Below are positions 51,831 to 60,566 of a stretch of DNA of 64,000 bases, piece after piece (position 1 is the first letter of the stretch; each line of letters opens with the position of its first letter). The position numbers and the translations under genes were made by a program. Source of the stretch: Companilactobacillus bobalius (lineage in GTDB: Bacteria > Bacillota > Bacilli > Lactobacillales > Lactobacillaceae); assembly GCF_009764355.1 (NCBI RefSeq), contig NZ_LNUA01000077.1, positions 248,001 to 312,000 on the forward strand, given 5' to 3'. Under the pieces are notes generated by a model, which searched no databases, was not told the origin of the DNA, and saw only the letters and a list, made by a program, of their open reading frames with translations.

Positions 51831-54483
51831 ATTTTTGAAGTTTGATTCTAATCATTTTGTCGATTTCAGTAACCACTAGAACGATGGCTCCAGCGGCGAC
51901 TGCCAATCCCCATTCAAGGGAGGTGATAGGTCCAGTTGAGAATATTTCTTGCATGAACGGTGTATAAGTTAAAAATAGTTGTAGCAAGAGCATCAAGCCA
52001 ACGAAGACGAAGACTTTTGAGTTAGAGAAGAGTTCTTTTGATAAAGCCAATTTAGGTGTACGAATATTGAATAGGTAGAAAATCTTACCGATAATCAAAG
52101 TGTTAACCATAGTCGTACTGGATATCACTTCTCCCACGCCTTTATTGTTAAGGTAAATATCTATAATCAAACTGACAGCCGCAATAAGAATAGCAACGTA
52201 AGTCATCTGGAAAACATCATGACGACTCATTAATTTACTACCAGTTTTTCGTGGTTTCCGATTCATAATTCCTTCTTCAGCTGGTTCAAAGATTAAGGCA
52301 AATTGAATCGTGATGGCAGAAACCATGTTGATCCATAGTAATTGTGTCGGTTGAAGTGGAATTTCTTGTTTTGTCAGGATGGCATAGGCAACGATTAAAC
52401 CTTCGGAGAAGGAGATAGGTAATAGGTAGAGAATACTCTTTTTAATGTTATCAAAGATTCGACGACCTTCTTTGATGGCTGATGACATAGTAGCAAAATT
52501 GTCGTCAGTCAAAATCATATCGGCAGAATCTTTGGCAACGTCGGTTCCTTTAATACCCATGGCAACACCGATATCGGCTCTCTTTAAGGCTGGAGCATCA
52601 TTAACACCGTCACCAGTCATGGCAGTAACTTTGTTGTTTTTTTGCAATGCTTCGATAATTTCTAGTTTGTTACTAGGAGTCGTTCTGGCAAAAACTTGGT
52701 TTTCATCAGCAGCGGTAATCTTTTCCTCGTCTGATAAAGCATCCCATTGAGTACCAGTAATAGCATGAATCTCATCAGCTAATCCTAAACTTTGACCAAT
52801 GGATTTAGCAGTAATTGCGTTGTCACCAGTAATCATTTTAACTTCAACACCAGCGCTACGCATGACTTTCAATGATTCAATCACTTCTTCACGTGGAGGG
52901 TCGATGATGGCGACTAAACCTAAGAAGTTAAGACCATCGACAATCATCTTATGGGTGATCTCATTTGTAGTGTCAGGTTCTTTTTCGTAACCGACGGCGA
53001 TAACACGCTTACCTTCTTTAGAGAAACGTTCAACTTTGTCTACCCAACCATCATAGTCAAAGTTGGTATCTTGCTTTTTAGCCATAGCCAAAATTTTATC
53101 TGGGGCACCTTTAACGAAGAGGATACGCTCATTTTGTTTGTTCTTAACTAATTTACCGATGTAACGATAATCTGAATCAAACGGTAAAATATCGATTTCT
53201 TCAAATTCTTGAGGTTGATTGTAAGCAAATACTTTATGGTAGAGCGTCAAGAAAGCTCCATCAGTTGGTTCTCCATTAATGTGCCACTGACCATTCTCGT
53301 GTAACAAGTCAGTATCGTTAGCATAGTATCCGGCTTGTAAAAGTAATTTTAATTTAGGTGTCATTGCAACTGGTTTACCTTGATCTGAAATTTCACCAGT
53401 AGGTTCATAACCGGTTCCACTAACAGTTAGTTCTTGATCATCAATTAAAATATCAGTTACGGTCATTTCATTCTTGGTCAAAGTACCAGTTTTATCAGTT
53501 GCTACAACGTCAACTGAACCAAGCGTTTCGACTGCTGGTAAAGTTTTAACGATGGTATTTTGTTTCTTAGCCATATCACTAACACCTTTGGCCAAGATAA
53601 CTGAAGTAGTAGCGGGCATACCTTCAGGAATAGCACCAACCATCATAGCTACAACGGCTAAAGCTAGAACTGGTAGGGCGTAGGTATCGAAAATTAAACC
53701 AATGATAAAAATTAGAGCTGAAGCAGCCACGATAGCATAAGAAACTTTTGTTCCTAAACCATCAATAATTTGCATTAATGGTGTCTTTCTTTGCTTAACG
53801 GCGCTAACTTCTTGAGAAATTTTACCAATTTCAGTATCAGAAGCAGTTCCGACAACTAGGCCGCTACCACTACCATTAGTTACAGCAGTTGAGGCGAAAG
53901 CCATATTAGTTTGTTCGGCCAAAGGAATGTTTTCATCCATTAAAGCTTCAGCGGTTTTAGCAACGGAATTGGATTCTCCGGTTAAAGCGGATTCCTGAAT
54001 CCTTAGGTTATCAGAATCAATAATTCTAAGGTCAGCCGGTACATTATCACCAGCTTCTAAGAAAACTGTATCACCAACGACTAAATCTTCAGCGGGAATG
54101 TCTTTTCTTTGTCCGTCACGGTAAACAGTGGCTTCAATTGAGAGCATCTGTTTGATTTTTTCTAGAGCATCGGAAGCATTAACCTCTTGGTAGTAACCAA
54201 TAATGGCATTGATAACAACTACCAATCCGATGATGATTGAGTCGGAGTAATGTCCCATCAATAAAGTAATGATTACCGAAGCAATCAAAACATAGATAAC
54301 CATATTGTTAAATTGGCGTAGGAACATTTTCCATTTAGGTGTTCGATGTGATTCTAGTTTGTTAGGACCATTTTCTGCCAAACGTTTTTTAGCTTCTGAG
54401 GCAGTCAGTCCTTGTTTAAATTCATTTGTGTTATATGTTTCTTTGAGTTTTTCAAAGCCTATTTGATAAGGTTTAGGTTTCAA
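51829..54483 (-). CDS. type II cation-transporting P-type ATPase
   Basis: 884 residues from a TTG at 54481-54483, supported by GGAG seven bases upstream. Features in order: N-terminal cation-ATPase domain; TM1-2 (about 60-100); actuator loop LTGES at 167-171; TM4 motif PEGMP at 286-290; phosphorylated Asp330 in DKTGTLT; hinge MITGDNAITA and AMTGDGVNDAPALKRADIGVAMG; TM5-10. The domain order fits Ca2+ or Na+ pumps of the PMCA/SERCA type, but the TM6 segment LLWINMVSAITIQFALIFEPAEEG lacks the usual SERCA Asp, so the ion is uncertain. Preceded by an attenuator-like leader. Confidence 0.92.
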   Translation of the reverse strand: MKPKPYQIGFEKLKETYNTNEFKQGLTASEAKKRLAENGPNKLESHRTPKWKMFLRQFNNMVIYVLIASVIITLLMGHYSDSIIIGLVVVINAIIGYYQEVNASDALEKIKQMLSIEATVYRDGQRKDIPAEDLVVGDTVFLEAGDNVPADLRIIDSDNLRIQESALTGESNSVAKTAEALMDENIPLAEQTNMAFASTAVTNGSGSGLVVGTASDTEIGKISQEVSAVKQRKTPLMQIIDGLGTKVSYAIVAASALIFIIGLIFDTYALPVLALAVVAMMVGAIPEGMPATTSVILAKGVSDMAKKQNTIVKTLPAVETLGSVDVVATDKTGTLTKNEMTVTDILIDDQELTVSGTGYEPTGEISDQGKPVAMTPKLKLLLQAGYYANDTDLLHENGQWHINGEPTDGAFLTLYHKVFAYNQPQEFEEIDILPFDSDYRYIGKLVKNKQNERILFVKGAPDKILAMAKKQDTNFDYDGWVDKVERFSKEGKRVIAVGYEKEPDTTNEITHKMIVDGLNFLGLVAIIDPPREEVIESLKVMRSAGVEVKMITGDNAITAKSIGQSLGLADEIHAITGTQWDALSDEEKITAADENQVFARTTPSNKLEIIEALQKNNKVTAMTGDGVNDAPALKRADIGVAMGIKGTDVAKDSADMILTDDNFATMSSAIKEGRRIFDNIKKSILYLLPISFSEGLIVAYAILTKQEIPLQPTQLLWINMVSAITIQFALIFEPAEEGIMNRKPRKTGSKLMSRHDVFQMTYVAILIAAVSLIIDIYLNNKGVGEVISSTTMVNTLIIGKIFYLFNIRTPKLALSKELFSNSKVFVFVGLMLLLQLFLTYTPFMQEIFSTGPITSLEWGLAVAAGAIVLVVTEIDKMIRIKLQK

Positions 54484-54514
54484 TTTACATCTCCTCGAGT
54501 ATTAAATTTGGGGT

Positions 54515-54659
54515 CAAAAAAAGCGCATTGCTTAGTAAGTAATGTGCCAAAACTCAGCTCCTAATTCGATGCAAGAAATATATAAGATTCGTCTTCAGTT
54601 AAAGTTCACTCCTTCAAATATCGTAATCTAAAGATATCAGGTCTCATATGTCATGTCAA
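54515..54659 (-). promoter_or_regulatory. promoter and attenuator-like leader of the P-type ATPase gene
   Basis: On the minus strand TTGACA (54654-54659) and TATCTT (54631-54636) are 17 bases apart, giving a 5' leader of about 140 bases. Near its end, GGCACATTACTT pairs with AAGCAATGCGC (54523-54548; two A-C mismatches) followed by T8, an intrinsic terminator placed before the coding region. This suggests conditional termination, as in a riboswitch or other sensor leader. The sequence does not match the Mn, Mg or other metal riboswitch consensuses I know. Confidence 0.6.
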
Positions 54660-54741
54660 TATTAGAGAAACGATTAAATTATTTTAATAATAAATAATAT
54701 GGAGTATACCAATACAGGAAATGTCTAGTCCATTGTTTTTA

Positions 54742-54817
54742 TGTAAACGTTTAATTAGCTTACAATTTAATATTTAGGTATAAAGTCCTTGCAGTATTGG
54801 ATGTATACCAGTATTAT
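54742..54817 (+). promoter_or_regulatory. PTS gene promoter with GntR-type operator and cre-like site
   Basis: TTGCAG (54789-54794) and TATTAT (54812-54817) are spaced by 17 bases. The spacer holds TTGGATGTATACCAGT (54797-54812), which read on the other strand resembles the TGGTATA-type dre sites of NagR/YvoA-like GntR regulators. A second GGTATA lies at 54777-54782, inverted relative to TATACC at 54804-54809. A cre-like TGTAAACGTTTAAT (12 of 14) lies at 54742-54755. No regulator gene is nearby. Confidence 0.7.
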
Positions 54818-54864
54818 TAGCTTTGTTAAAAATGTTTTGTGTTTATAAGGAGGAAAATAGGAAA

Positions 54865-56853
54865 ATGAAAACCTATCTTCAACGAATGGGTCGATCCCTT
54901 CAATTGCCAGTGGCTGTTTTACCAGCTGCAGCCTTACTAGAAGGTATTGGTCATTGGTTGCCACAAAATTGGGGTCTATCTCAATTTCTACAAATTGGTG
55001 GTACAGCTATCTTAAGTCAATTGGCATTATTGTTTGCCGTTGGACTATCGATCGGGATGTCTAAGGTCAAAGATGGTGCTTCAGCCATGGCTGGGGTAGT
55101 TGCTTATATTGTGCCAGTTTATGTACTTTCACCTAAAAATGTTGCTCTATTAAAGGGAATTAATGTTAAGGATGTTAATCCAGCTTTCAATGCGATTACC
55201 GGAAATGTCTTCATTGGTATTGTAGCTGGTTTAATTGCCGCAGCTTTGTTTGATCGTTTCCACGAGACGAAGTTACCAATGGCTCTATCATTCTTTAGTG
55301 GTAAGAGATTAGTACCAATTCTATCTACTTTAGTAATGTTATTGATTTCAGTTGTTCTATTATTCGTTTGGCCATTTCTATACGATGCTTTGATTAATTT
55401 TGGTAAATTCTTTGTTGGATTAGGAGCTGTTGGTGCCGGATTATTCGGTTTCTTCAACCGTTTATTGATCCCAACCGGATTGCACCAAGCTTTAAATCAA
55501 GTGTTCGAATTTAATATTGCTGGTATTAATGATATCGGTAATTTCTGGGCCAACAAGGGTACAAAGGGTATTACCGGAATGTATCTAGCAGGTTATTTCC
55601 CTGTTATGATGTTTGGACTTCCAGCAGGTGCTTTAGCAATTTATAAAAATGCCTTACCAGAACGTAAGAAAGCTACCGCTGGTCTAATGATGGCTGGTGC
55701 GTTTGCTTCATTCTTTACAGGTGTTACTGAACCATTGGAATTCTCATTTATGTTTGTTGCTTGGCCACTATATGTTATCCATGCTGTTTTGACAGGTCTA
55801 TCAATGTTCTTTGCCGCATTGATGCATTGGACAGCTGGATTCACTTTCAGTGCCGGATTAGTTGATTATATTTTAAGTTTCCACATGCCAATCGCTAACA
55901 AGCCATATATGCTTTTAGTTCAAGGTATTGTGATGGCGTTCATTTATTACTTCGTATTTGATTTTGCTATCAAGAAGTTTAACTTGATGACGCCGGGTCG
56001 TGAACCGATTAATGTCGATAGTGCTAGTGATCAAAGTGCTGCTGTTGCCACATCTGATGACGATGATAAGTATATGATTGCCGCTAAAAAGATTTACGCT
56101 GGTATCGGTGGTCACGATAATATTAAAGTGATCGATAATTGTACAACACGTTTACGTCTTCAATTGGAAGATACTGGAAAAGCTAATAAGTCACAGATTA
56201 TGAGTGCAAATGTTTCAGGAATCAATGTTTTGGATAAGACTAATATTCAAATTGTTGTCGGTACAGAAGTACAATTTGTTGCCGATGCTTTGAAGAAATT
56301 ATATGACAACAATGTTGCTGTATCCGCTCCAGCAGCTACTGAAAAAGAATCAGAATCTAAATCAGAACCAGCAAGTGATGTTAAATCTGGTGAAACGGAT
56401 GTCTTCTATAGTGTTGCTAACGGTGAATTGGAAGATATTGAAAAAGTTTCTGATCCAACCTTTGCACAAAAGATGTTAGGTGACGGTTATGCAGTTGTTC
56501 CAACTGATGGAAAGATTGTTGCTCCAGTGGATGGTACAATTACTACTATTTTCCCAACAAAACATGCTTTAGGTATTAAGACTGATAATGGACTAGAAGT
56601 ATTAGTCCATATGGGAATCGATACTGTTCAATTAAAAGGTGAACCATTTGAAATTAAAGTTTCTGATGGTCAAAAAATTAAACATGGAGATCAACTTGCT
56701 CAAGTTGACCTTAAACAAATTACAGATGCTGGTAAGAAGACGGACATGATGGTGATTATCACTAATATGCCAAGTGTTGCCTACATGAAGTATGATGTTT
56801 TGAATCAAGAAGTTAAGTTAGATAATGAAGTTGTTAAAGTAACAACTAAATAA
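54865..56853 (+). CDS. PTS EIICBA permease, glucose/N-acetylglucosamine family
   Basis: 662 residues from the ATG at 54865 with AAGGAGG upstream. Domains in order: EIIC (about 1-375; LQLPVAVLPAAALLEGIG at the start, GVTEPLEFSFMFV in the substrate region), EIIB (about 395-480, phosphorylated Cys426 in VIDNCTTRLRLQL) and EIIA (about 525-655, His582 in LVHMGIDTVQL). It imports and phosphorylates a hexose. The dre-like operator suggests N-acetylglucosamine, but glucose is equally possible from the protein alone. Monocistronic. Confidence 0.92.
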   Translation: MKTYLQRMGRSLQLPVAVLPAAALLEGIGHWLPQNWGLSQFLQIGGTAILSQLALLFAVGLSIGMSKVKDGASAMAGVVAYIVPVYVLSPKNVALLKGINVKDVNPAFNAITGNVFIGIVAGLIAAALFDRFHETKLPMALSFFSGKRLVPILSTLVMLLISVVLLFVWPFLYDALINFGKFFVGLGAVGAGLFGFFNRLLIPTGLHQALNQVFEFNIAGINDIGNFWANKGTKGITGMYLAGYFPVMMFGLPAGALAIYKNALPERKKATAGLMMAGAFASFFTGVTEPLEFSFMFVAWPLYVIHAVLTGLSMFFAALMHWTAGFTFSAGLVDYILSFHMPIANKPYMLLVQGIVMAFIYYFVFDFAIKKFNLMTPGREPINVDSASDQSAAVATSDDDDKYMIAAKKIYAGIGGHDNIKVIDNCTTRLRLQLEDTGKANKSQIMSANVSGINVLDKTNIQIVVGTEVQFVADALKKLYDNNVAVSAPAATEKESESKSEPASDVKSGETDVFYSVANGELEDIEKVSDPTFAQKMLGDGYAVVPTDGKIVAPVDGTITTIFPTKHALGIKTDNGLEVLVHMGIDTVQLKGEPFEIKVSDGQKIKHGDQLAQVDLKQITDAGKKTDMMVIITNMPSVAYMKYDVLNQEVKLDNEVVKVTTK

Positions 56854-56894
56854 AAAAATAGAGCTCACACAAATGTGTGGGCTCTATTTTTTTA
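56853..56894. terminator. bidirectional terminator
   Basis: AAATAGAGCTCACACA pairs with TGTGTGGGCTCTATTT (one wobble), flanked by A and T runs; serves the PTS gene and the convergent EIIC-like gene. Confidence 0.95.
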
Positions 56895-57929
56895 ACCTAA
56901 GAATTCGAAAACGTCTTTTCGATCATATAAATGAAGGACTTTTTCTAAAATAAACTGTAAGGCTAATGATACGATTATTGGAATTACTAACCAGCTAATC
57001 AGTAATAGGGCGATATTTAATCCTGCTTCCATTGATGCTAGTGGACCAACTAGTCCAACTAAACCGAATCCGGCTGAAGCGGGTGTTCCTGAAATGGAGA
57101 ATAATGCTACAGGAATCGCGGATATGGCAGCAGTTATCAAGCAAGGAATAAGAATGATAGGCTTTCTAAATAGATTTGGCATCATCATTTTCATAGCTCC
57201 TAGGGCAATCGCAATTGTTACACCAGGTTTGTTGATCTTCCAAGAATTAACGACCAGAACAATGGTAGTAGCTGCAACTCCCATAGCGGCAGCACCGGCA
57301 GATATACCATTTAGTTGAATCGCCATACCGATAGCAACAGTGGAAATTGGTGAAATAATGATGGTAGCAAAGGCGCAACTAATTAGGATACACATAATAA
57401 TTGGTTGCAAATTAGTGAATGAGTTGATTCCATCACCAATTGCCTTAGTAATGTCAGTGACATATGGATAGAGATAAAAACCAATTAAGCCAGCGCCAAC
57501 ACCGACGACAATTGGGGTTAAGACGATTGCAACTGAACCGAATTTTTCACCTATCAGTAAAATTAATCCGACAGCAATCGCGGCTGTTAACATGGTGTTG
57601 ATAATATCACCAGTACCAGCTCCGATGTAAGCCTGAGCTTTGGCATTGAATTTAATAACACCGGAACCGACGAAAGCAGCTCCACCAACGACCATCATAG
57701 GCATTGGCTTGAGTTCAAATTGAAGTGCAATTAGGGCTCCGATTAGTAGTGGTGTTGCAAGTTGGAAAATAATTGCCATTTGACCAATAGCAAGTGCAAA
57801 AGGATTGTTACCGAACAGTTTTAAGATAGCAGCTAAAACGGCATTGGGAATCAATCCGATGATAATACCGGTTGCGGTTCCTGATAATACTTTATTTAGA
57901 AAAATTTTGGCTGTTAGTTTTTGTTTCAT
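56892..57929 (-). CDS. PTS EIIC-like permease (PTS_EIIC_2 family)
   Basis: 345 residues, about nine hydrophobic segments, rich in Gly and Ala. The N-terminus KIFLNKVLSGTATGIIIGLIPNAVLAAILKLF and FELKPMPMMVVGGAAFVGSG match the stand-alone EIIC family that lacks EIIA and EIIB partners. Members without EIIB may not phosphorylate their substrate. It follows panE by 21 bases in the same operon, which suggests it moves a compound related to ketopantoate, pantoate or another 2-keto acid; this is inference only. GGAGG precedes the ATG. Confidence 0.85.
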   Translation of the reverse strand: MKQKLTAKIFLNKVLSGTATGIIIGLIPNAVLAAILKLFGNNPFALAIGQMAIIFQLATPLLIGALIALQFELKPMPMMVVGGAAFVGSGVIKFNAKAQAYIGAGTGDIINTMLTAAIAVGLILLIGEKFGSVAIVLTPIVVGVGAGLIGFYLYPYVTDITKAIGDGINSFTNLQPIIMCILISCAFATIIISPISTVAIGMAIQLNGISAGAAAMGVAATTIVLVVNSWKINKPGVTIAIALGAMKMMMPNLFRKPIILIPCLITAAISAIPVALFSISGTPASAGFGLVGLVGPLASMEAGLNIALLLISWLVIPIIVSLALQFILEKVLHLYDRKDVFEFLG

Positions 57930-57950
57930 AATAATCCTCCTGTGATTTGA

Positions 57951-58889
57951 CTATTTAGCGCCAAGAATATCTTCTTTGCAGTGAATTAGTTGTGTCAATA
58001 AATCACAATATGGAGTAGGGATTTGATATTTTTTACCTTTACGAGAAACGGCACCGTTAATGTAGTCGATCTCTGTTAAACGATTATTCTTGATCAAATC
58101 TTGATACATAGATGGATAATGTTTACCGATTGTTTCAGGATCGAAGCAAGATTCAACATGGGCAACGACTTCATCAATATCCAAGTCAACACCTTCATGT
58201 TTGGCTACGGCCGCAAATTCATTTACAACTGTTACGACAATATCATGAGCTGGTTTAGTAGCACCGAATTCAGCCATATTGACATCAAGGATTGAACAAA
58301 GGCAGTTCATAGTTCCATTAACACAAGCTTTACGATAAATAGAATAGTGGATATTATCTGAATACTTAGCGTTTAAACCGGATTCGGAAAGAACTTTAGC
58401 TAAATTCTTAGCCGCATCTTCTTGATTCTGACCAAGATTTTGCAATTCAACAGAACCATTACCGAATAATTTAACTTCACCAGGTCCAACTAGACCGGCA
58501 GTCCACATTGTATTACCGATAAAAATATTTTCCATTGGGATATATTTTTCGATGGTATCTTCATGCCCAATACCATTTAAGAGGCATAGAATTTTTGTAT
58601 TCTCGGCAATAAGTGGTTTGACATCTTGCAACATTTTAGCCAATTGCATTGATTTGGTGAATAAAATAATTAAGTCAGCCTTTGTGTCACCTTTGACCTC
58701 AGATGGAAGCATTACAGGGATATGTTCAGTGATATCCTCACCATTAAAGTTAGCCTTTAAACCGTTTTGACGGATGGCATCAACGTGAGCTGGCCAGCCA
58801 TCAACTAAAGTGACATCGTTGCCACCTCTATGAAGCATAATTCCAAAGCGACTACCCATGGCACCCGCACCTGCGATAATAATTTTCAT
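57951..58889 (-). CDS. panE: 2-dehydropantoate 2-reductase (ketopantoate reductase)
   Basis: 312 residues. The NADP-binding motif GAGAMGSRFG begins at residue 7, and the C-terminal catalytic domain has the YRKACVNGTMNCLC segment with the conserved Lys and NNRLTEIDYINGAV with Asn and Glu expected in the active site. It reduces 2-ketopantoate to pantoate for coenzyme A synthesis, or acts on related 2-keto acids (such enzymes are also used as D-hydroxyacid dehydrogenases in lactic acid bacteria). First gene of a two-gene operon with the EIIC-like permease; the AAGGAG ribosome binding site is clear. Confidence 0.9.
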   Translation of the reverse strand: MKIIIAGAGAMGSRFGIMLHRGGNDVTLVDGWPAHVDAIRQNGLKANFNGEDITEHIPVMLPSEVKGDTKADLIILFTKSMQLAKMLQDVKPLIAENTKILCLLNGIGHEDTIEKYIPMENIFIGNTMWTAGLVGPGEVKLFGNGSVELQNLGQNQEDAAKNLAKVLSESGLNAKYSDNIHYSIYRKACVNGTMNCLCSILDVNMAEFGATKPAHDIVVTVVNEFAAVAKHEGVDLDIDEVVAHVESCFDPETIGKHYPSMYQDLIKNNRLTEIDYINGAVSRKGKKYQIPTPYCDLLTQLIHCKEDILGAK

Positions 58890-58921
58890 CGTGTTTACTC
58901 CTTTGTGATTTCTGTAACTAT

Positions 58922-58977
58922 CATTATACTTGAATAGTTGTGAAAAAATCTACAAATAATTACGGTAAACGTTTTAA
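58922..58977 (-). promoter_or_regulatory. panE promoter region with cre-like site
   Basis: TATAAT on the minus strand (58922-58927) is the likely -10; the -35 is weak. GGTAAACGTTTTAA (58964-58977), a 12-of-14 match to the cre consensus with the conserved CG centre, lies about 40 bases upstream of the -10, where CcpA could activate or repress. Confidence 0.5.
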
Positions 58978-58989
58978 TAAAAATAGGTG

Positions 58990-60012
58990 TTATTTTTGAT
59001 TGCTGATAACAACTTTCCCAATCATATGATTTGTCTCTACTAATTGATGGGCTTTCTTCAAGTTATCTACGTTGATAGGGGATAAAGTTTTGGTCAGGGT
59101 GCTGTGAATAGTTTTGTTATCAAGTAGCTGAGAAATATTCTCAAGAATCTTGTGTTGTGTAATCATATCAGGTGTTTGATAAAAAGATTTGGAATACATC
59201 CATTCCCAAGAAAATGTTGCTCGTTTTTTGGTTAATTTTTTGATATCTATTGGACGATGGTTTTCAGTAATTGAAGTTATTCGACCACTTGGCTTAATGA
59301 GTTGGGCCATTTCATCCCAATGTCCATCAAGATCGTTTAACTCTAGAATGTAATCAACGTATTTGAAACCTAATTTATGGACCTCATCAACCAAGTTCTT
59401 ACGGTGATTAACGGTAAAATCGGCATTATTTTGTCGTACCCAAGAAATGGTTTCAGCACGAGATGCGGTAGCAATTGTCTTTAATCCAACCCAGTGAGCC
59501 AATTGAGTAGCAATTGAACCTACACCGCCAGCACCATTAATGATTAGGATCGTATTTTGATGATTTTTTTCCTTATTATATGGAGAAATTTCTAATTGTT
59601 CAAAAAGAGCCTCCCATGCGGTTAATGAAGTTAATGGCATAGCAGCAATTTCAGCATCTGATAGAGTTTTTGGAGCATGACCAACGATTCTTTCATCAAC
59701 TAATTGATATTCACTATTGCTGCCAGGTCTAATAAAGGAACCCGCATAAAATACTTTTTCACCATTATGGAAAAGCGTAACTTCTTTTCCGGTATCAACG
59801 ACTACTCCAACGGCGTCCCATCCAATTACTTTGGGATTAGCTAAATTTTGATAACCGCTTTTTCTGACACCAACATCAACGGGATTAACTGATGTCGCAG
59901 ATATTTTTACCAATAGATCATGTTCTTTTACCTCAGGCATGGGCTGTGAAAATTCGATTAAACTGTTTTTATCTTGAATAGGTAGATGTTCTGTAAATCC
60001 GATAGCTTTCAT
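58990..60012 (-). CDS. zinc-type alcohol dehydrogenase-like quinone oxidoreductase
   Basis: 340 residues, MDR superfamily. GroES-like N-terminal domain (ATSVNPVDVGVRKSGY and VIGWDAVGVVVDTG), then a Rossmann fold with ILIINGAGGVGSIATQLAHW. The zinc ligands of true alcohol dehydrogenases are absent, so it is of the NADPH:quinone reductase type. Divergent from an HxlR regulator with a probable shared operator, suggesting response to electrophiles or quinones. Confidence 0.92.
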   Translation of the reverse strand: MKAIGFTEHLPIQDKNSLIEFSQPMPEVKEHDLLVKISATSVNPVDVGVRKSGYQNLANPKVIGWDAVGVVVDTGKEVTLFHNGEKVFYAGSFIRPGSNSEYQLVDERIVGHAPKTLSDAEIAAMPLTSLTAWEALFEQLEISPYNKEKNHQNTILIINGAGGVGSIATQLAHWVGLKTIATASRAETISWVRQNNADFTVNHRKNLVDEVHKLGFKYVDYILELNDLDGHWDEMAQLIKPSGRITSITENHRPIDIKKLTKKRATFSWEWMYSKSFYQTPDMITQHKILENISQLLDNKTIHSTLTKTLSPINVDNLKKAHQLVETNHMIGKVVISNQK

Positions 60013-60079
60013 AATATATCCTCCTCGATGCTCTTAGTATTAATCATGTGAGGAATGTTAACAATCGTGAAATTTTTGT

Positions 60080-60094
60080 TACTAGTCATAAGTT
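60080..60094. promoter_or_regulatory. HxlR/YodB-type operator in the divergent region
   Basis: TACTAGTCATAAGTT matches 11 of 15 positions of the YodB-type consensus TACTWTTTGWAAGTA, keeping the TACT and AAGT arms. It lies between the two divergent genes and is the probable binding site of the HxlR regulator. Confidence 0.55.
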
Positions 60095-60151
60095 GTTGCT
60101 TCAAGTTTTAAAAAAAGGTAATTTATATGTGGATTGATTGGGAGTGAAGAT

Positions 60152-60496
60152 ATGCAAAGACATATTTATGATTGTAATTCAGGTTGTCCGGTAGAAAGTA
60201 CCTTACAAATAATATCTGGCAAGTGGAAAAGTGTTATCATCTACCATCTATTTCAAAATGAGATCTGCCATTTTGGAGAGTTACAGCGTGAATTAGTGGA
60301 TTGTTCTAGGAGAATGCTTGCCTTACAGTTAAATGAATTAGAACAAGATGGAATAATTAAGAAAACTGTTTATCAATTGACCCCGTTGAAGACAGATTAT
60401 CAATTAACGGAGTTTGGTAAAACTTTAGAGCCAGTTATTGAAGCTATGGCAAATTGGGGAGACCTTTATAATCAAAAAGAAGCCTCAAATGAGTAA
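60152..60496 (+). CDS. HxlR-family transcriptional regulator
   Basis: 114 residues from the ATG at 60152, with GGGAG at 60139-60143; an upstream in-frame TTG has no such site. The family core is CPVESTLQIISGKWKSVIIYHLF and FGELQRELVDCSRRMLALQLNELEQDGIIKK, then YQLTEFGKTLEPVIEAMANWG. Cys8 and Cys12 near the N-terminus correspond to the region where YodB and QorR carry their redox-sensing cysteine. It probably represses the divergent oxidoreductase until thiol-reactive compounds appear. Confidence 0.93.
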   Translation: MQRHIYDCNSGCPVESTLQIISGKWKSVIIYHLFQNEICHFGELQRELVDCSRRMLALQLNELEQDGIIKKTVYQLTPLKTDYQLTEFGKTLEPVIEAMANWGDLYNQKEASNE

Positions 60497-60521
60497 ATTA
60501 TCATATTATTTTAAAAAAATC

Positions 60522-60566
60522 AGCCTTTTTTAGTACTTTTGTTTAATTCTAAAAAAGGCTTTTTTC
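60522..60566 (+). terminator. intrinsic terminator after the HxlR gene
   Basis: AGCCTTTTTTAG (60522-60533) pairs perfectly with CTAAAAAAGGCT (60549-60560), followed by TTTTT. Confidence 0.88.

Noticed and set aside
54484..54660. Known metal riboswitch (yybP-ykoY or M-box) before the P-type ATPase
   Set aside because: The conserved core sequences of these classes are absent; only the terminator-like architecture is shared, so it is reported as unassigned.
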